Shown here piece after piece: positions 43,350 through 54,469 of a DNA stretch of 64,000 nucleotides. A program made the position numbers and the translations under genes. The DNA comes from Diplonema papillatum (lineage: Eukaryota > Euglenozoa > Diplonemea > Diplonemida > Diplonemidae). The number at the start of each line of letters is the position of its first letter. Position 1 is the first letter of the stretch. The DNA is taken from assembly GCA_030068145.1 (NCBI GenBank), contig JAPJBO010000006.1:124001-188000 (forward strand), given 5' to 3'. Below the pieces are notes generated by a model, which saw only the letters and a program-made list of their open reading frames with translations, was not told the origin of the DNA and did no database searches.

Positions 43350-44680
43350 AGGTTGCAAGAACGTGTTTGCAACGGTTTGTGTATTCAACGCTGCAGTGGT
43401 CCCATCTGAACCGTGTTTGTTCCTTGAAGCCACGGGCACATACGGACCATCAGCAGCGCGGAACCTGAGTGTCTGCAGCGTGGACAGCGGTGTGAGTCTG
43501 GTTGAGGCGGCTGTTCGTAGCTCGTCAGCCAGTGGGGGGGAGGAGGCGGAGGACATTTTCTCAAAAGATTTTCGAGCTGCATGCAGCAGTAGCGATCAGC
43601 GCGGCATAAAAAAACGCAGCTCGCCACACAACACGCACGTTGCTTTTTTTTATTTTACTGGCGCAGCATAAGTAAAACCCCCTCGGCACAGCGTGAATGA
43701 ATCTCCCTTGCATCTGTCAGAGTCAGCACGGGAAGGCATCCACGCCAGTCGCACGGGCATATTGCTTTGCCAAAGAGTGCCTTTTTTAATTGAGCATAAA
43801 CGGACAGAAAATAGGGGGAGAAAGAGCTAGGGGTGTGCAAAAGAAACAGGTGTAGAATGAGGTGAAATGCAAGAATGCTTGGAATGGGCATGTGCTCAAT
43901 ACCGCACTGGTCCCGTCTGCGCCGTGTCGGTCCTTTAAGCCACGACACATGAGGCGGACCATCACCAGCGCGGAACCTGAGTGTCTGCAGACAGGACAGC
44001 GGTGTGAGTCTGGTAGAATGAGGTGGAGGGGCAGGCCCGTCGCTAAGCCGATTACCAGTGCTTTTCTCGACCATTTTGCTCGTGTAAAAGCGATAAACAA
44101 GCCAGAAATACATGCCTAATGATACCATCCTTATACCAGCTGTACGCTGATGCCCAGCAAACTGGGCCACCTTGCGACCTGAGCTCGGGATCCTCCACCT
44201 ACGAGCTTTTTAACAGCAGCAGCATTAATATACGCTATTGGTGCTGGAATTACCGCGGGTGCTGGCGCCAGACTTGTCCACCAACTGTGTTCTTTGTGAT
44301 TCTTTTGAGAAGAGTGAGGGGGGTAGAAAAAACCCTGTGGGGGGGGTTTTTTCTCGGGACCCCCAACCCAGATTTGCACTGAGCGCCATCCTGTTGAAGT
44401 CCCCTGCACGTGGCTCAAGCAGGGCTTCCTAGCAGTCAGGCCCATCGGCGATTCAGGCCGGTAAACTGGTTTTCGCAGGCCGGTAACTCAGTTGCTGCTA
44501 GGGAACCCTGCTCGAGGCTAGAAAAATAAAAAGGTAAACGAACGCTAAAAAAAGAATTAAAAGGACGTGCGTCTTAGCGGCGTCGTTTTTCGGTCCTTTC
44601 GGCCGCGAACACACGACACACTCTGAGTCTCAGACAGGACCGCGGCGCGAGTCTGGTTTGTGTGCCCGATGGTGGGGCCC
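43350..44680 (+). repeat. Three copies of dispersed repeat family G in a local cluster
   Basis: 43350-43505, 43870-44025 and a short 44590-44680. Shared words: GTGGTCCCATCTGAACCGTG / CTGGTCCCGTCTGCGCCGTG, GCGCGGAACCTGAGTGTCTG, CAG..GGACAGCGGTGTGAGTCTGGT. The first two are about 520 bp apart. On the minus strand they encode the same short peptide (LQTLRFRAxDG), a result of shared sequence and not proof of a gene. Confidence 0.6.
44190..44292 (-). rRNA. 18S rRNA central fragment (530-loop region, degenerate)
   Basis: The plus strand reads CTACGAGCTTTTTAACAGCA, GCAGCATTAATATACGCTAT, TGGTGCTGGAATTACCGCGG and TGCTGGCGCCAGACTTG. This is the complement of the conserved 18S segment whose usual plus form contains GCCAGC(A/C)GCCGCGGTAATTC. 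Only about 100 bp remains. Confidence 0.85.
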
Positions 44681-44724
44681 GATAGTATGGGGCATCAAAT
44701 CCCCCGTGTCGCTTTGGATTTTCT

Positions 44725-44825
44725 TTTTCCCCGACGACAGCAAGTGTCAGACTAGCCCACCCGAAGGCAGTTGGTTTCTTCAGGCAGGTTTCCTCTACCG
44801 GCGGCAGTTGTTTGGGTTAGCGTCC
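44725..44825 (+). repeat. Family H copy
   Basis: CGACGACAGCAAGTGTCAGA, CTAGCCCACCCGAAGGCAGT, GCAGGTTTCCTCTACCGGCG, GCAGTTGTTTGGGTTAG. One of the most complete copies. Confidence 0.7.
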
Positions 44826-44894
44826 TTCTTTTTTCTTTTTGCCACGTCAGCCAGGGTATTTGCAGATTTCTGGGTCTTGCAGATTTAGACCGGT

Positions 44895-44984
<90 letters not shown>
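44895..44984 (+). repeat. (TA)n(GA)n compound microsatellite
   Basis: About 13 TA then about 31 GA dinucleotides. It lies directly beside a LINE 3' end (44996). Just before it is GCAGATTTAGACCG (44879-44892), one arm of the palindrome at 46877-46909. Confidence 0.95.
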
Positions 44985-44985
<1 letters not shown>

Positions 44986-44993
44986 GAGTTAGA

Positions 44994-45135
44994 GTGCAGG
45001 GACCATCTCTCCGAGGAGTATCCGGTCGCCCCACTACTATCCCGTACTACTACGGCGGGCGCAAGTCGTTGCGCCGTGGGCGCGGAGCGAGCCGTGGCCC
45101 TGTCAAAGATGATTGTTGCACCGATGGTGGCGATG
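44994..45135 (-). mobile_element. LINE 3'-end fragment (severely 5'-truncated copy)
   Basis: Near-identical to 10737-10872, the 3' end of the LINE in the Ca2+-ATPase intron, with very few differences over about 136 bp (for example GCGGGC for GCGGAC). Similarity ends abruptly at GATGGTGGCG (45131). Short 5'-truncated copies sharing one 3' end are typical of target-primed reverse transcription. Confidence 0.8.
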
Positions 45136-45696
45136 GTTATATATGTAGGGGGTGGTTTTGGCGGTGTGGTCTGGTCCTGTCGGTGCCAGTTGGGACAGAT
45201 ATCTTGGTCCGAAAATCCCGCGGCTCGTACCATATGGGGACGCGCTCCAAAAACAGTCAAAATCGAAACAGACAGTCTCGTCAGGCAGCTGAAGGGGTGG
45301 ACCTGGGGATCTATTTTCCTAAGATACCTATGATAATAGGTCCCCGGTTTTGGTTTATCTGCACCTGCACCGCCGTGCTTCCAACAACATTTTAGCGATA
45401 TTTTGAGCAACTCGCGCCGAAGGCGCGTCGAAATCTTTTGCCACTCACCCTTGTTAGCCATTGGAAAAATCCTAATAATACATAGTTTGCATCCTGGCAG
45501 GGTCTGGCAGAGTCTGGCTGAGTGGTGTGTGTCGTGCTCAACAGCTTTATGATGTGGTTCTTTGAGGTGGTGCCCAAAGCACCAGATCACTAGTCCCTTC
45601 CAGGTGGCTGGGGTTTAATCCTTGTGATTGCAATTGTGATTGTGGTTCTTGGCCCTCACTGCCCCACTGAAAGGACCCGAACACAAATATATACTG

Positions 45697-46490
45697 CCCA
45701 GCCTGAGTTTGCCTGAGTCCAGCCTGAGTCTGCCTGAGACACCCAGAGGTGCAAGACAACTTGTAAAGCTTATACAGCGTTAGATATAGGTAATTACCTA
45801 TACTCAACGAACCGACCTCAGTGACCAACCACTGAAGTGACCAGGTGCAGTAGTTCAGTACCAGTACAGTAGTTCAACAGTGCAGCCCGCCCAGCCTGAG
45901 TTTGCCTGAGTCCAGCCTGAGTCTGCCTGAGACACCCAGAGGTGCAAGACAACTTGTAAAGCTTATACAGCGTTAGATATAGGTAATTACCTACACTCAA
46001 CGAACCGACCTCAGTGACCAACCACTGAAGTGACCAGGTGCAGTAGTTCAGTACCAGTACAGTAGTTCAACAGTGCAGCCCGCCCAGCCTGAGTTTGCCT
46101 GAGTCCAGCCTGAGTCTGCCTGAGACACCCAGAGGTGCAAGACAACTTGTAAAGCTTATACAGCGTTAGATATAGGTAATTACCTATACTCAACGAACCG
46201 ACCTCAGTGACCAACCACTGAAGTGACCAGGTGCAGTAGTTCAGTACCAGTACAGTAGTTCAACAGTGCAGCCCGCCCAGCCTGAGTTTGCCTGAGTCCA
46301 GCCTGAGTCTGCCTGAGACACCCAGAGGTGCAAGACAACTTGTAAAGCTTATACAGCGTTAGATATAGGTAATTACCTATACTCAACGAACCGACCTCAG
46401 TGACCAACCACTGAAGTGACCAGGTGCAGTAGTTCAGTACCAGTACAGTAGTTCAACAGTGCAGCCCGCCCAGCCTGAGTTTGCCTGAGT
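45697..46490 (+). repeat. 193-bp satellite, four units plus a partial
   Basis: Units start at 45697, 45890, 46083 and 46276; a fifth is cut off at about 46488. They are almost identical (one C/T difference noted near 45992). Each contains two GCCTGAGT words, a TAGGTAATTACCTA palindrome, and ACCAGTACAGTAGTTCAACA. The flank 46488-46560 is a decayed GACTCAGGCT-type imperfect palindrome related to the GCCTGAGT words. Confidence 0.95.
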
Positions 46491-46876
46491 TCACACTGAG
46501 TCTGAGTCGCACTGACTCAGGCTCGACTCAGGCTGAACTCAGGCTCGACTCAGTCTGAGTATTTCTTCCCGGAGGGGAGTATTTCTCGCCAGACTCAGCC
46601 AGGATGCAAAGCATGATAATAGCGTTTCATCACCAATAAATTTTACTTCATGTGTGGGCCACTCTTAGCTCCAAACAGGACCTTGGCCTGGTAATGAAGC
46701 ACAGTGGTAGCTGCAACCTGCCGACCCGAAGCTGAATACAATTGAACGGCAGTGGCTGGGTCTCAGCAGCGGAGGCTCAGCAGCCTTCCAGCACCTTCAG
46801 CACTGCTACACACACCAATATTTACTTTGAACACCGTTGTTTGAACATTCTTTTTTTCCCCCCGGCCAAGACCGGT

Positions 46877-46909
46877 TTGCAGATTTAGACCGACGGTCTA
46901 AATCTGCAA
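46877..46909. repeat. 33-bp palindrome (16-nt arms, 1-nt loop)
   Basis: TTGCAGATTTAGACCG, A, CGGTCTAAATCTGCAA. One arm, with the same sequence, is also at 44877-44892, immediately 5' of the TA/GA microsatellite. Confidence 0.9.
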
Positions 46910-48038
46910 CGGAAACTAATCCCCTGATGTCAGCGCAAGTCACGTACCAGTCAAAAACGTTTAAAAACGGCGTTTAAGGGTGGTATAGTCGACTTCCAGG
47001 GCACATTTTGTTGGTTTTGATGACTAAGATTGTCTGACCTCTATTTGGTTCCCTGGCCAGTCGTGTACAGCACATTGAAAGTGCACAATGCAAGGGCTCG
47101 CAACTTCCATAACAATCAAGGCGAGAAGCGAGGCAGTGTCGTAAGCACACAGCCTGCAGTTATGGGGTGAACCCTGCTTGTAACACGAAAGGAGGGACAA
47201 GGGGACAATCCAGAGTCATTTCGCTTCCCAACCCAATATGATGATTGGCTGGGGGCTTCGCTGCCCCAGCTTCACCGTCATCTCTGTCCTACATCCCCAG
47301 ACGCTGAAGTGGTTGCAGAAGTCAGCGTCGGTCCGCAAAGGCATCGTGAAGGCCCGGGGGCAACCCTTCCCCGGCACGTGCAAACAACCCGCGCCAATTA
47401 TCATTTTTACTACGTGCGGTTGACCATAATCTTTTCGTCGTTCTGATGGCTGGCAATCTTGCTTATCGTTTTTCAATCATTCCACGAGAAGAGCATCACA
47501 AAAAACGACCTTTTAGCATTTTCTGCCAGCTGTAGGTCCGAAAATGGTCTGTTCGGAGATTTTGGACGCATGAGCATGTGCACAGATCTTCCCGAAAGCC
47601 TGGTGGATAAGAAATTTGACCCACCCCAGATATGGAGATTGTGATCACCTTGGAATTTTAGCAGAGGGCGCAAGGTCGTCAGTTACTGTCTCAGGAGGGT
47701 GATCCTGCCCTTTTGAGAGCTTTCTCCTGTTTTGCGAAGTGCCTGAAGTGAACCCAAATGTGCTCTTTCGGTAGTGAAACTCCTACTTCTCCGCGATTCT
47801 TTTAGCTCGTGGTCCACATTCACGCACGGTTTTGAGGTCGGCAGGTCGATTCCTGCCCGAGATCCTTTTTCGGGTTTTTGAAAACAGCCAAAACCGACCC
47901 TTATTCCATCTGGAAGCCAGATTTTTGTCGCCACGCGAGCTGATTGCCCATAGTTGCCAGATAGCTCTTTCCAATTCAAAAAAACCGTCCCAAAATTTCC
48001 ACAATACGGACCCCAGACGGAGAAGGGGCTGGCGATTT
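46910..48038. other. Intergenic downstream of the CCCH gene, nothing recognised
   Basis: No gene, RNA or repeat copy supported. The 3' UTR of the CCCH gene should lie in 47700-48038. Confidence 0.35.
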
Positions 48039-49148
48039 TTAGTACCGGATGGACGCCTGCTGCTGAGCGTGCTGAGGAGCGGAGTTGAAGCCCAGAAAGC
48101 TCTGCATGGGGACGGATTGGAAGAAGACGCACTGGGCGGGCTGCGCAAAGGAGCCGGACGGAACGCGGGCTTGCAGCAGGTCCGCCGTCGGGTGCTGGAG
48201 CGAGTAAGCCTGCGGCTGCGCGGGCATCGACACGAACTGCACCGGGCAGGCTGACGGCAGAGTGGCGTACATAGCCGGGAGGGGGCCCGCCTGCTGGAAC
48301 ACGTGCTGCCTGGTTTCCTGCGGGATCGCGCAGTAGGTCGGCAGCGGGGCGGGGGAGACTGGGTCGGTGTCCGGACTCGACGGCAGCAGCTGGTGGGCCT
48401 TGTCGGTGTCGCCGCCTGAGGTGTACGTTTTGCTTATCTGCTCGCTGCTCGATGGAACCGATGTCTTCGAGCTTGTTTTCGTCGTCGTTTCCGAGTCGTC
48501 GTCGATCGACACGTACAGCTTCCGCCACAACTTGCGCTGCTTCGGCTGGACCCGGTAGATGTGCACATGCCTGCACTGACTGCCGTTATCGCAGCCCCCC
48601 GAGAAGTGTGCGTTGCACTTTGCGTGCCAGTCGAGCGTGGTGCACCAGTTCACCAAGCAAACGCGGCACTTCAAGTACACGGTAGTGTCCACCATGCGGT
48701 TGATCCGGACCCATTCGTTGTGCTTGCAAGGGCATGCTTTCGTCAGCTTCCACTCCCGCAGGTCCGGGTTCCCGATCCACTGCTTGATAACCTCCGGCGG
48801 CGGCATGCACGTGGTTGAGAACGGCGCCGCGTCCTCCGGGCGGTACCTCGTGTGCCACTCCACCAATTCGAGCGCGGACGCCGCGTCTACTTCGCGTTGG
48901 GAGTTCCCAGCACCGGCATCGAGAACCCAGCAGTCCTTCGCGCCAACGTCGGAACAATCGTTTACCGGAGCCGCGGGCTGAGCGAACTGGAAGACCAGCG
49001 GCTGCTGGACGTCGTTCGACGGCAGGTTGTTGATGAAAAAGTACCGAGGGGCTTGAGCACCCTGGGCACCTTGTTGCGAGGAGGCCATCTCGACGGGCAG
49101 GTTGGACAAAAACGAGACTTGACCAGGGTGCGTCGACCAGCTTTGCAT
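48039..49148 (-). CDS. CCCH-type zinc-finger protein
   Basis: 369 aa from the ATG at 49148 (or 349 aa from a second Met, MASSQQGAQG, 49088). A CCCH zinc finger, C178-x7-C186-x5-C192-x3-H196, matches the C-x7/8-C-x5-C-x3-H class that mostly binds RNA. Just before it are CPC (139-141) and CRVC (161-164) with W-x-R and Trp residues between (KHNEWVRINRMVD ... LVNWCTTLDWHAKC), so a larger Cys/Trp-rich module may chelate more than one zinc. The N-terminal third has Gln/Pro runs (VQQPLVFQFAQPAAPV); the C-terminal third is Ser/Thr then Gln/Ala/Pro-rich and ends FNSAPQHAQQQASIRY, as in many mRNA-binding regulators. Single exon; stop at 48041-48039. Codons are GC-rich compared with the flanks. Role in mRNA control is inferred from the finger only. 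Confidence 0.82.
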   Translation of the reverse strand: MQSWSTHPGQVSFLSNLPVEMASSQQGAQGAQAPRYFFINNLPSNDVQQPLVFQFAQPAAPVNDCSDVGAKDCWVLDAGAGNSQREVDAASALELVEWHTRYRPEDAAPFSTTCMPPPEVIKQWIGNPDLREWKLTKACPCKHNEWVRINRMVDTTVYLKCRVCLVNWCTTLDWHAKCNAHFSGGCDNGSQCRHVHIYRVQPKQRKLWRKLYVSIDDDSETTTKTSSKTSVPSSSEQISKTYTSGGDTDKAHQLLPSSPDTDPVSPAPLPTYCAIPQETRQHVFQQAGPLPAMYATLPSACPVQFVSMPAQPQAYSLQHPTADLLQARVPSGSFAQPAQCVFFQSVPMQSFLGFNSAPQHAQQQASIRY

Positions 49149-50016
49149 TTTATGAAGTGTCGGACTGTCCTCAGTCCCGCGTACAGATCTCGCCCTCGGA
49201 AACCGCGTCTAAAGACGGGAGCGACGAACGGAAAGCCGCGAAAAGGGGTACGCGGAGTAAACAACGACAGGGTTGCCGTCAAGCCTCGATGGTATCCGAA
49301 GTTGCTTGCGGGTTTGGTGAGTTTCTTCTTCTTCTGGTGTTTCCGGCGAAACCCCCTTCTTTTTTAGAGTTAAAGTTTTTTCTTGTTTCGACGCAGGGTC
49401 GAAGCCGAAAGAACAGCAGTTCCGTGCGGCACCGCGTGTCAGAACGATCTAAGGCGGCTGTGGGAGACCGTCAGTTCTGTATGCGCGGGATCAACGAATT
49501 TCTCCGGTGGTTTTTGCTATTTTCTGTTTTTACTCTTCTGTTTTTTTTTTGCTTTGGACTTTGTGTAGTGCGAGCAGCCTGTTGTTTCTTTGTTCGCTTC
49601 TTATTATTTTTTGTTGTTGTTGTCCGCTTACCTGCCCAGCACCCCTTACCCTACCGCCTGTTGTGGGTGTGTCTTCGAACTGTGAATGGAGCACGCAAAG
49701 TACATGAGTTAAGTCTGTTCCCTGCTGATAGTGCTGGTAGACTGTGGTAGTTTGCATTAGTTGAGGTTGGAGTATCTGTAGCGAATAGCCACTGATGACT
49801 ACCTCTTCCATCGTACCGTGTCGTGGTTCTGGCGTTTGCACTCATTCGAATCACCGTCTTCGCGTGGTCGCTTTGCAACTCTCCTCTTCCTTGCCAGTTT
49901 GCGTGCCTCTGCGGCCGCCTTTGCCTTCGTTTTCACGGGCGGCGCAGGGCACTTCTTCTTCCATTGGGGGTCGTCGTCTCTCGTCTTCACCCTTAGACAA
50001 TTCTGCTTGTCTAGGT

Positions 50017-50047
<31 letters not shown>
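49149..50047. other. Region upstream of the CCCH gene
   Basis: A short fragment of the upstream-element half (TTTTAGAGTTAAAGTTTTTTC) is at 49364-49384, about 215 bp 5' of the gene. No TATA box or other motif is convincing, and no gene is seen. Confidence 0.35.
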
Positions 50048-50048
<1 letters not shown>

Positions 50049-50395
50049 AACGTCGCTATGAACGCTTGGCTGCCACAAACCAGTTATCCCTGTGGTAATT
50101 TTTCTGTCACCTCCGGCTTCATCCCTTGAACATGAAGCGAGACCAAAGGATCGTTAGGCCATGCTACCAGTTATCCCTGTGGTAATTTTTCTGTCACCTC
50201 CGGCTTCATCCCTTGAACATGAAGCGAGACCAAAGGATCCTTAGGCCATGCTTTCACACCGAGAATCGGTACTGAAGATCGTGTATCGAGCAAGCTTTTA
50301 CCCTTATGCTCCAGTCGCGAGATTTCTGTTCCCGCTGAGCTTGCCTTAGGACACATGCGATAACGTGTAACAGATGTGCCACCCCGCTTTACCGG
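50048..50395 (-). rRNA. 28S rRNA fragment 2 with internal 87-bp duplication (degenerate)
   Basis: The plus strand reads ATGAACGCTTGGCTGCCACA, CCAGTTATCCCTGTGGTAAT, TTTTCTGTCACCTCCGGCTT, CCAAAGGATCGTTAGGCCAT, then CGCGAGATTTCTGTTCCCGC, TGAGCTTGCCTTAGGACACA and AACAGATGTGCCACCCCGC. These are the complement of conserved 28S segments. The piece 50079-50165 is repeated at 50166-50252 with one or two differences. The last ~100 bp covers the same 28S region as 22845-22985. Mutated and incomplete: a dead copy. Confidence 0.85.
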
Positions 50396-50878
50396 CGCTG
50401 ATGCCTTCCTTGCTGGTGACGGCGGAATTGGCGGGGCCGGCGCCTGCCCGTCCGCGTTCCGGGGTGGAGTTTGCTGCACTTTCGTGTGTTCTCCTCGAGG
50501 CGTGGTTGGGCTTCGCACTGAGGCCACTGACTCGGTTTGCTGCAAGCGCACCTCGACTCGGAGAGGACCGTCAATTCGGTGCACTTCCAGGAACCAGGGG
50601 TAGACTGGCTCAACATGAGAGTTGAAAACGGCCCTTTTGGACAGGGAAAGCATGTGCCAGATCATCCTCGGTCGCAGCAAACGGCCCCTGATTTCGTTGC
50701 GTGAGATCAAAATGGAAGAATATTACACTGTGCTTCCCTTCGTCGAATACGCGCCGTGATTGAGAAGTGATGTCATCAGTGTGCGGCTGGAAAGACGGTT
50801 CGTAAAGACTGTGCTAAACGCCGACGACAACCTTACGATCTTGCACCCGCGCGAATTGCGTCTCCAGCAGTAGTAGTA

Positions 50879-51213
50879 GGAGACAGCAGGCGCAGGAGGC
50901 AGGTCTTGCTTTACTTTTCTCTTCTTCATGGAGACCCACCCCCGGCAATCCCGACTGTCCAATCACTGTCGAGAAAGGTTTGCGCCTATTGTGATGAGGT
51001 GGTTGGCCCCCACGAAGCCTTATACACAACGGCTACAACACGAGGATGCATGCTTAAGTGTGCACTCAGCCATCAGGTCACTGGCTGCTAAGCACCCCCC
51101 GACCGGTCGGTTTGCCACCTTTTGTGGCCCTCTGTTCGCCGAGCGGTGCTGTCAGCACTTGTTCCGCGTCGCATCAAGTACATGATGCTGGCGGTTGGGG
51201 GATCGGCGACACC
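50879..51213 (+). repeat. Dispersed repeat family D, copy 2
   Basis: See 24398-24668. The inner part 51060-51160 is absent or very different in copy 1. It ends CATGATGCTGGCGGTTGGGG GATCGGCGAC. Confidence 0.7.
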
Positions 51214-51765
51214 ACATTGCGTATCGAAAAGAAATAAAACGAAGATTGAAGGACCACCGCCGTTGCAATGCCTGAGGACGCCGCTCCGCTGTCAAGGTCT
51301 GAGGAAACGCAGGACGAAGAAACAACCAAAAAAAAAAAAAAAAACTCGGCGGGCCACCTGGTGCCTATTTTGGGCGGAGAAAATGTGGTGCAGCCCACAC
51401 GAAACAGGTAACTTTGGGGTTAATGCCGGACGTACGCGTTAGTTTGTGCGTACGTGTGTAAACCCTGTTTTGAGTGATTTAGCACAGCACGCTGCCATCC
51501 GAAACTTTTTGATACATACAAGCAAACAAAAAAAGAATCGGCGCGATGTTTGTTTGTACGTGCCGGAGAAAATCAGCCTGTTAGTGAGCGAACTGAATCG
51601 TTTCCTCCCAAACACGCTGCCCGTGTTGTCTTTCGAGCTTACAAATATTGTTATCACGAAAATTGGCCCAGATGGAACTGTGTCGCTCCTCCTCCTTCTC
51701 TAGCTCTTGCTGCTGATGGCAACTGGCGGCCTCCGAGTATTTTCTACAAAGCAGGTGCTTAAACA
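51214..51765. repeat. Family A pieces and family M copy 1
   Basis: 51350-51440 is a minus-strand family A piece. 51535-51662 is family M: GGCGCGATGTTTGTTTGTAC, GTGCCGGAGAAAATCAGCCT, GTTAGTGAG, CCCAAACACGCTGCC. M also occurs at 56268-56417, where it covers the stop codon of the giant gene. 51700-51765 is a family A 3' end. Confidence 0.6.
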
Positions 51766-51984
51766 AAAAAAAAGAAGAAAAAAGAGCAGCAGCCGGCCCG
51801 CTGAAAAGATAACAGGGTTCGGGAGAGATTACGAGAAAGGCGATCCCGCTAAGGATGCGCGCTATCGTGTGTTAAGCACATGTACGCACAACTTCATTGC
51901 GCCGCTGGGGGGAGGACAAGCTCAGGTTAATGTTTGCACTGTACCAGGGGTCCAGCCTCAGAAGCTGAAGCTAGAGTTTTTGTG

Positions 51985-52090
51985 TGTGCGCACCAGCAGA
52001 AGTCACCCGCGTTGGTAAGTTTCGTGTAGTACGCTGCCAACTACTCTTTAGAATGAAAGCTCTTTTTTAGCACCAACCATCATTGTTAAC
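51985..52090 (+). repeat. Dispersed repeat family C, copy 3
   Basis: GTGCGCACCAGCAGAAGTCA, CCCGCGTTGGTAAGTTTCGT, GTAGTACGCTGCCAACTACT, then CACCAACCATCATTGTTAAC. Confidence 0.6.
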
Positions 52091-52199
52091 ATACCCACTT
52101 TTTTTTCGGGTGGACCGCTACACGCGTTTCGTGTGCAGCACGTCGCACGTGGACTCCGCCGCGTAGGCAGAACGTTGCCTCTCATCAGCTAGCATCACG

Positions 52200-54469
52200 A
52201 CGGAAGAAATGTTAAAACGGGTCTTTTGCCCGGAGGCTTTTCGTGATGATTTTTTGCAGAAGAAAGAGAGACGCAGAACTGAAACAGAAGAAAGTGCATG
52301 ACTCCGTAACGAAGGAATGAAAGGGACCCCTGAGCCCCTTTGCGACTTCTTCTTTTCGCCACGGTGTTGTATGTTTGTGTGTATGGGGGAGGGCGATACA
52401 CCTGTGATCGACCCCGTTAAGGCAACGACAAGCAATTCGATGCAGTTCCACACGAGATAGGGTTTGAATGGCGCGCCCATGAGTTTCACGTCGGTGTGTG
52501 CTTCTTTATCGTTTCGTTCACACTCAATGAACTCGGAGTGCCCGCTGGGCTATCAGTTGCCCTCTATTTGCCATTCGAAGAAGAGTAAAAACGAAGGAAC
52601 CCCTCAGAGGTGCTGCCGGTGCAGCGCCAGGGGGGAAGGGAGACAAGAGGAACGCCAACCCCTCCTCTTGTAGCTTCCCGACCTGCACATCGGCTGTGTT
52701 GACAGTGTCTGGTGGGGACCTGCCCGCAAAATCCTTTTCGGGACACTGCATGTGCAGAGAAAATCAAGCGAAAAGACGACCTGAGTGCACTTCGTACACC
52801 CGGAAACGTCTTTTTCTATTGAACCGTATAATCCCCAAAGTATTCTATGATAGCCGGCTGACGCATTTAATGTGATCCTGGGAACCTGGGGCGCGGGGAA
52901 GCAAGCTTCCAGAGATCTCTCGTCGGTTAGGTGGCTCGTTGATCTTCTGTCATGCATGCCCATTGGTCCGCAACAACCTATCATATTTCGTTTGGCTAGA
53001 CAAGGGGAGACTAGTGTCTTTTACTCTTAAAAGAGGTGTTCGGCCTTGCTTCTCTTCGGTACGCCAAGAGGCTTCCAACCCCGGGCAAATCGTTAGCAGA
53101 CAAACTCAAGAGGTCTAGTCGACTGTTCCCTGGTGCACAGTGTGTCGAGAAACGTAAAAGAAGGAAAAAGAGATCGCTAAAAAAAAGACAGCTAGAAAAG
53201 ATGGATTAAGAGGGGAGTGTGAGCAACGACGGGCGAGGAGCAGGAGATAAGACCTCCTACCTTCTTCGCTAGACCGTAGTAATCACTCATCAGGTCGAAC
53301 CGCATCGCTCCTCCGGAGCAGTGTGGCGTGAAATGCCCCAGCTGGTCCGTACCGCCTGGCCATTGGTTTGCATTTCTTTTTTGAATAAGCACTCACTTTG
53401 TACATAAGGAGGAACCGACCCCACGATAAGAATTTCAGCGCTAGCAACAGCAGCGGAGCGTAGATGAAGCAGGTCAATCGAGTGACAGCACACGACTTCA
53501 CGTCGACGCAATGCCTGCAAGAGCCCCTCTGCCATATCTTCGACAGAAGGAATGGCCAGAATTCGGGACCAGGATGACCGTTTTGGCCACACCGTCAAGC
53601 GAGTTAATGTCGGGGAAGAGCGGAAAGCACTTCGCGAAAGAGAGGAACGGGAAAGACAGATTGCTGCACACGACGGGTCTTCAGAGCTCAGCGCTCTACG
53701 CGGACATCGCAGTGCATGGGGAAGGCTGAAGGCCAAGACTGGGTCTCTTCCTCCCAGTGTGTCAGTGGGCAGGTGCCCCGCTGACATAACATATGAGACG
53801 ATGCCAAAAAAAATATATAACAAGGAAAAGTAAGAAATCTTTTTGCGGTGGTCTCCGCTGGGAGGGTAGTTTGTGCTACCGCCAACTTCTTTTGTCGGAA
53901 AGGAAAGGGGAGGTTTTTTTTGGCATCTTGTCATATCACGCCGCGGTCTGCGGTAGCGAGCCTCTCTCGGGTCTCCCTCATTGGTAAAAAAAAAGAAGGG
54001 AAACAGCTGCTTGCGGATGGGGGGAAAGGCTTGTTCTGCAGTTGGGAAAACGCGTTCCTACGCTAGGCTTCCTCCACACTGCCGACACAGCCGCAAACTC
54101 GTCTTCTCCCTTGTTGCTACTGCAGTCCAGGACCGTTGAGAAGCCGGGCTCAATGTGATGAAGCGACCTGGGTCTGCGCGTGGTATCTTTTCTCATCATC
54201 CACTGCGTCGCACACAGGGACGGATGCGTCGTCGCAGCACTCTCCGAGAATGGTGAAGCGCATCGGGCCTTGACAGGACGAGCGAGGGACCACTCAAATC
54301 GTTATGTGAGTCGAAGCCTTCGGTTGTTCTTGTTCTTCGTCGGTGCTGTCGCGTGTCTCAGCCATCTCGTGATCCTGTTGAATTCGGTTTTTCGCGTGCA
54401 TAGGTGCAAATACCGGCATACTGAGAAATATCAATCGATGATCACCCGGCGCGCGCAACAAATTTACAA
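52200..54469. other. Spacer with a family N fragment and doubtful coding pieces
   Basis: 52200-52255 is a family N fragment. On the minus strand, short protein-like pieces bounded by splice-like dinucleotides occur between about 53745 and 52527 (see findings). They match no family I know and are not annotated as a gene. Confidence 0.3.

Noticed and set aside
53290-53934. 214-codon minus-strand frame
   Set aside because: Ser/Arg-rich composition typical of a shadow frame; a competing frame over the same bases looks more protein-like.
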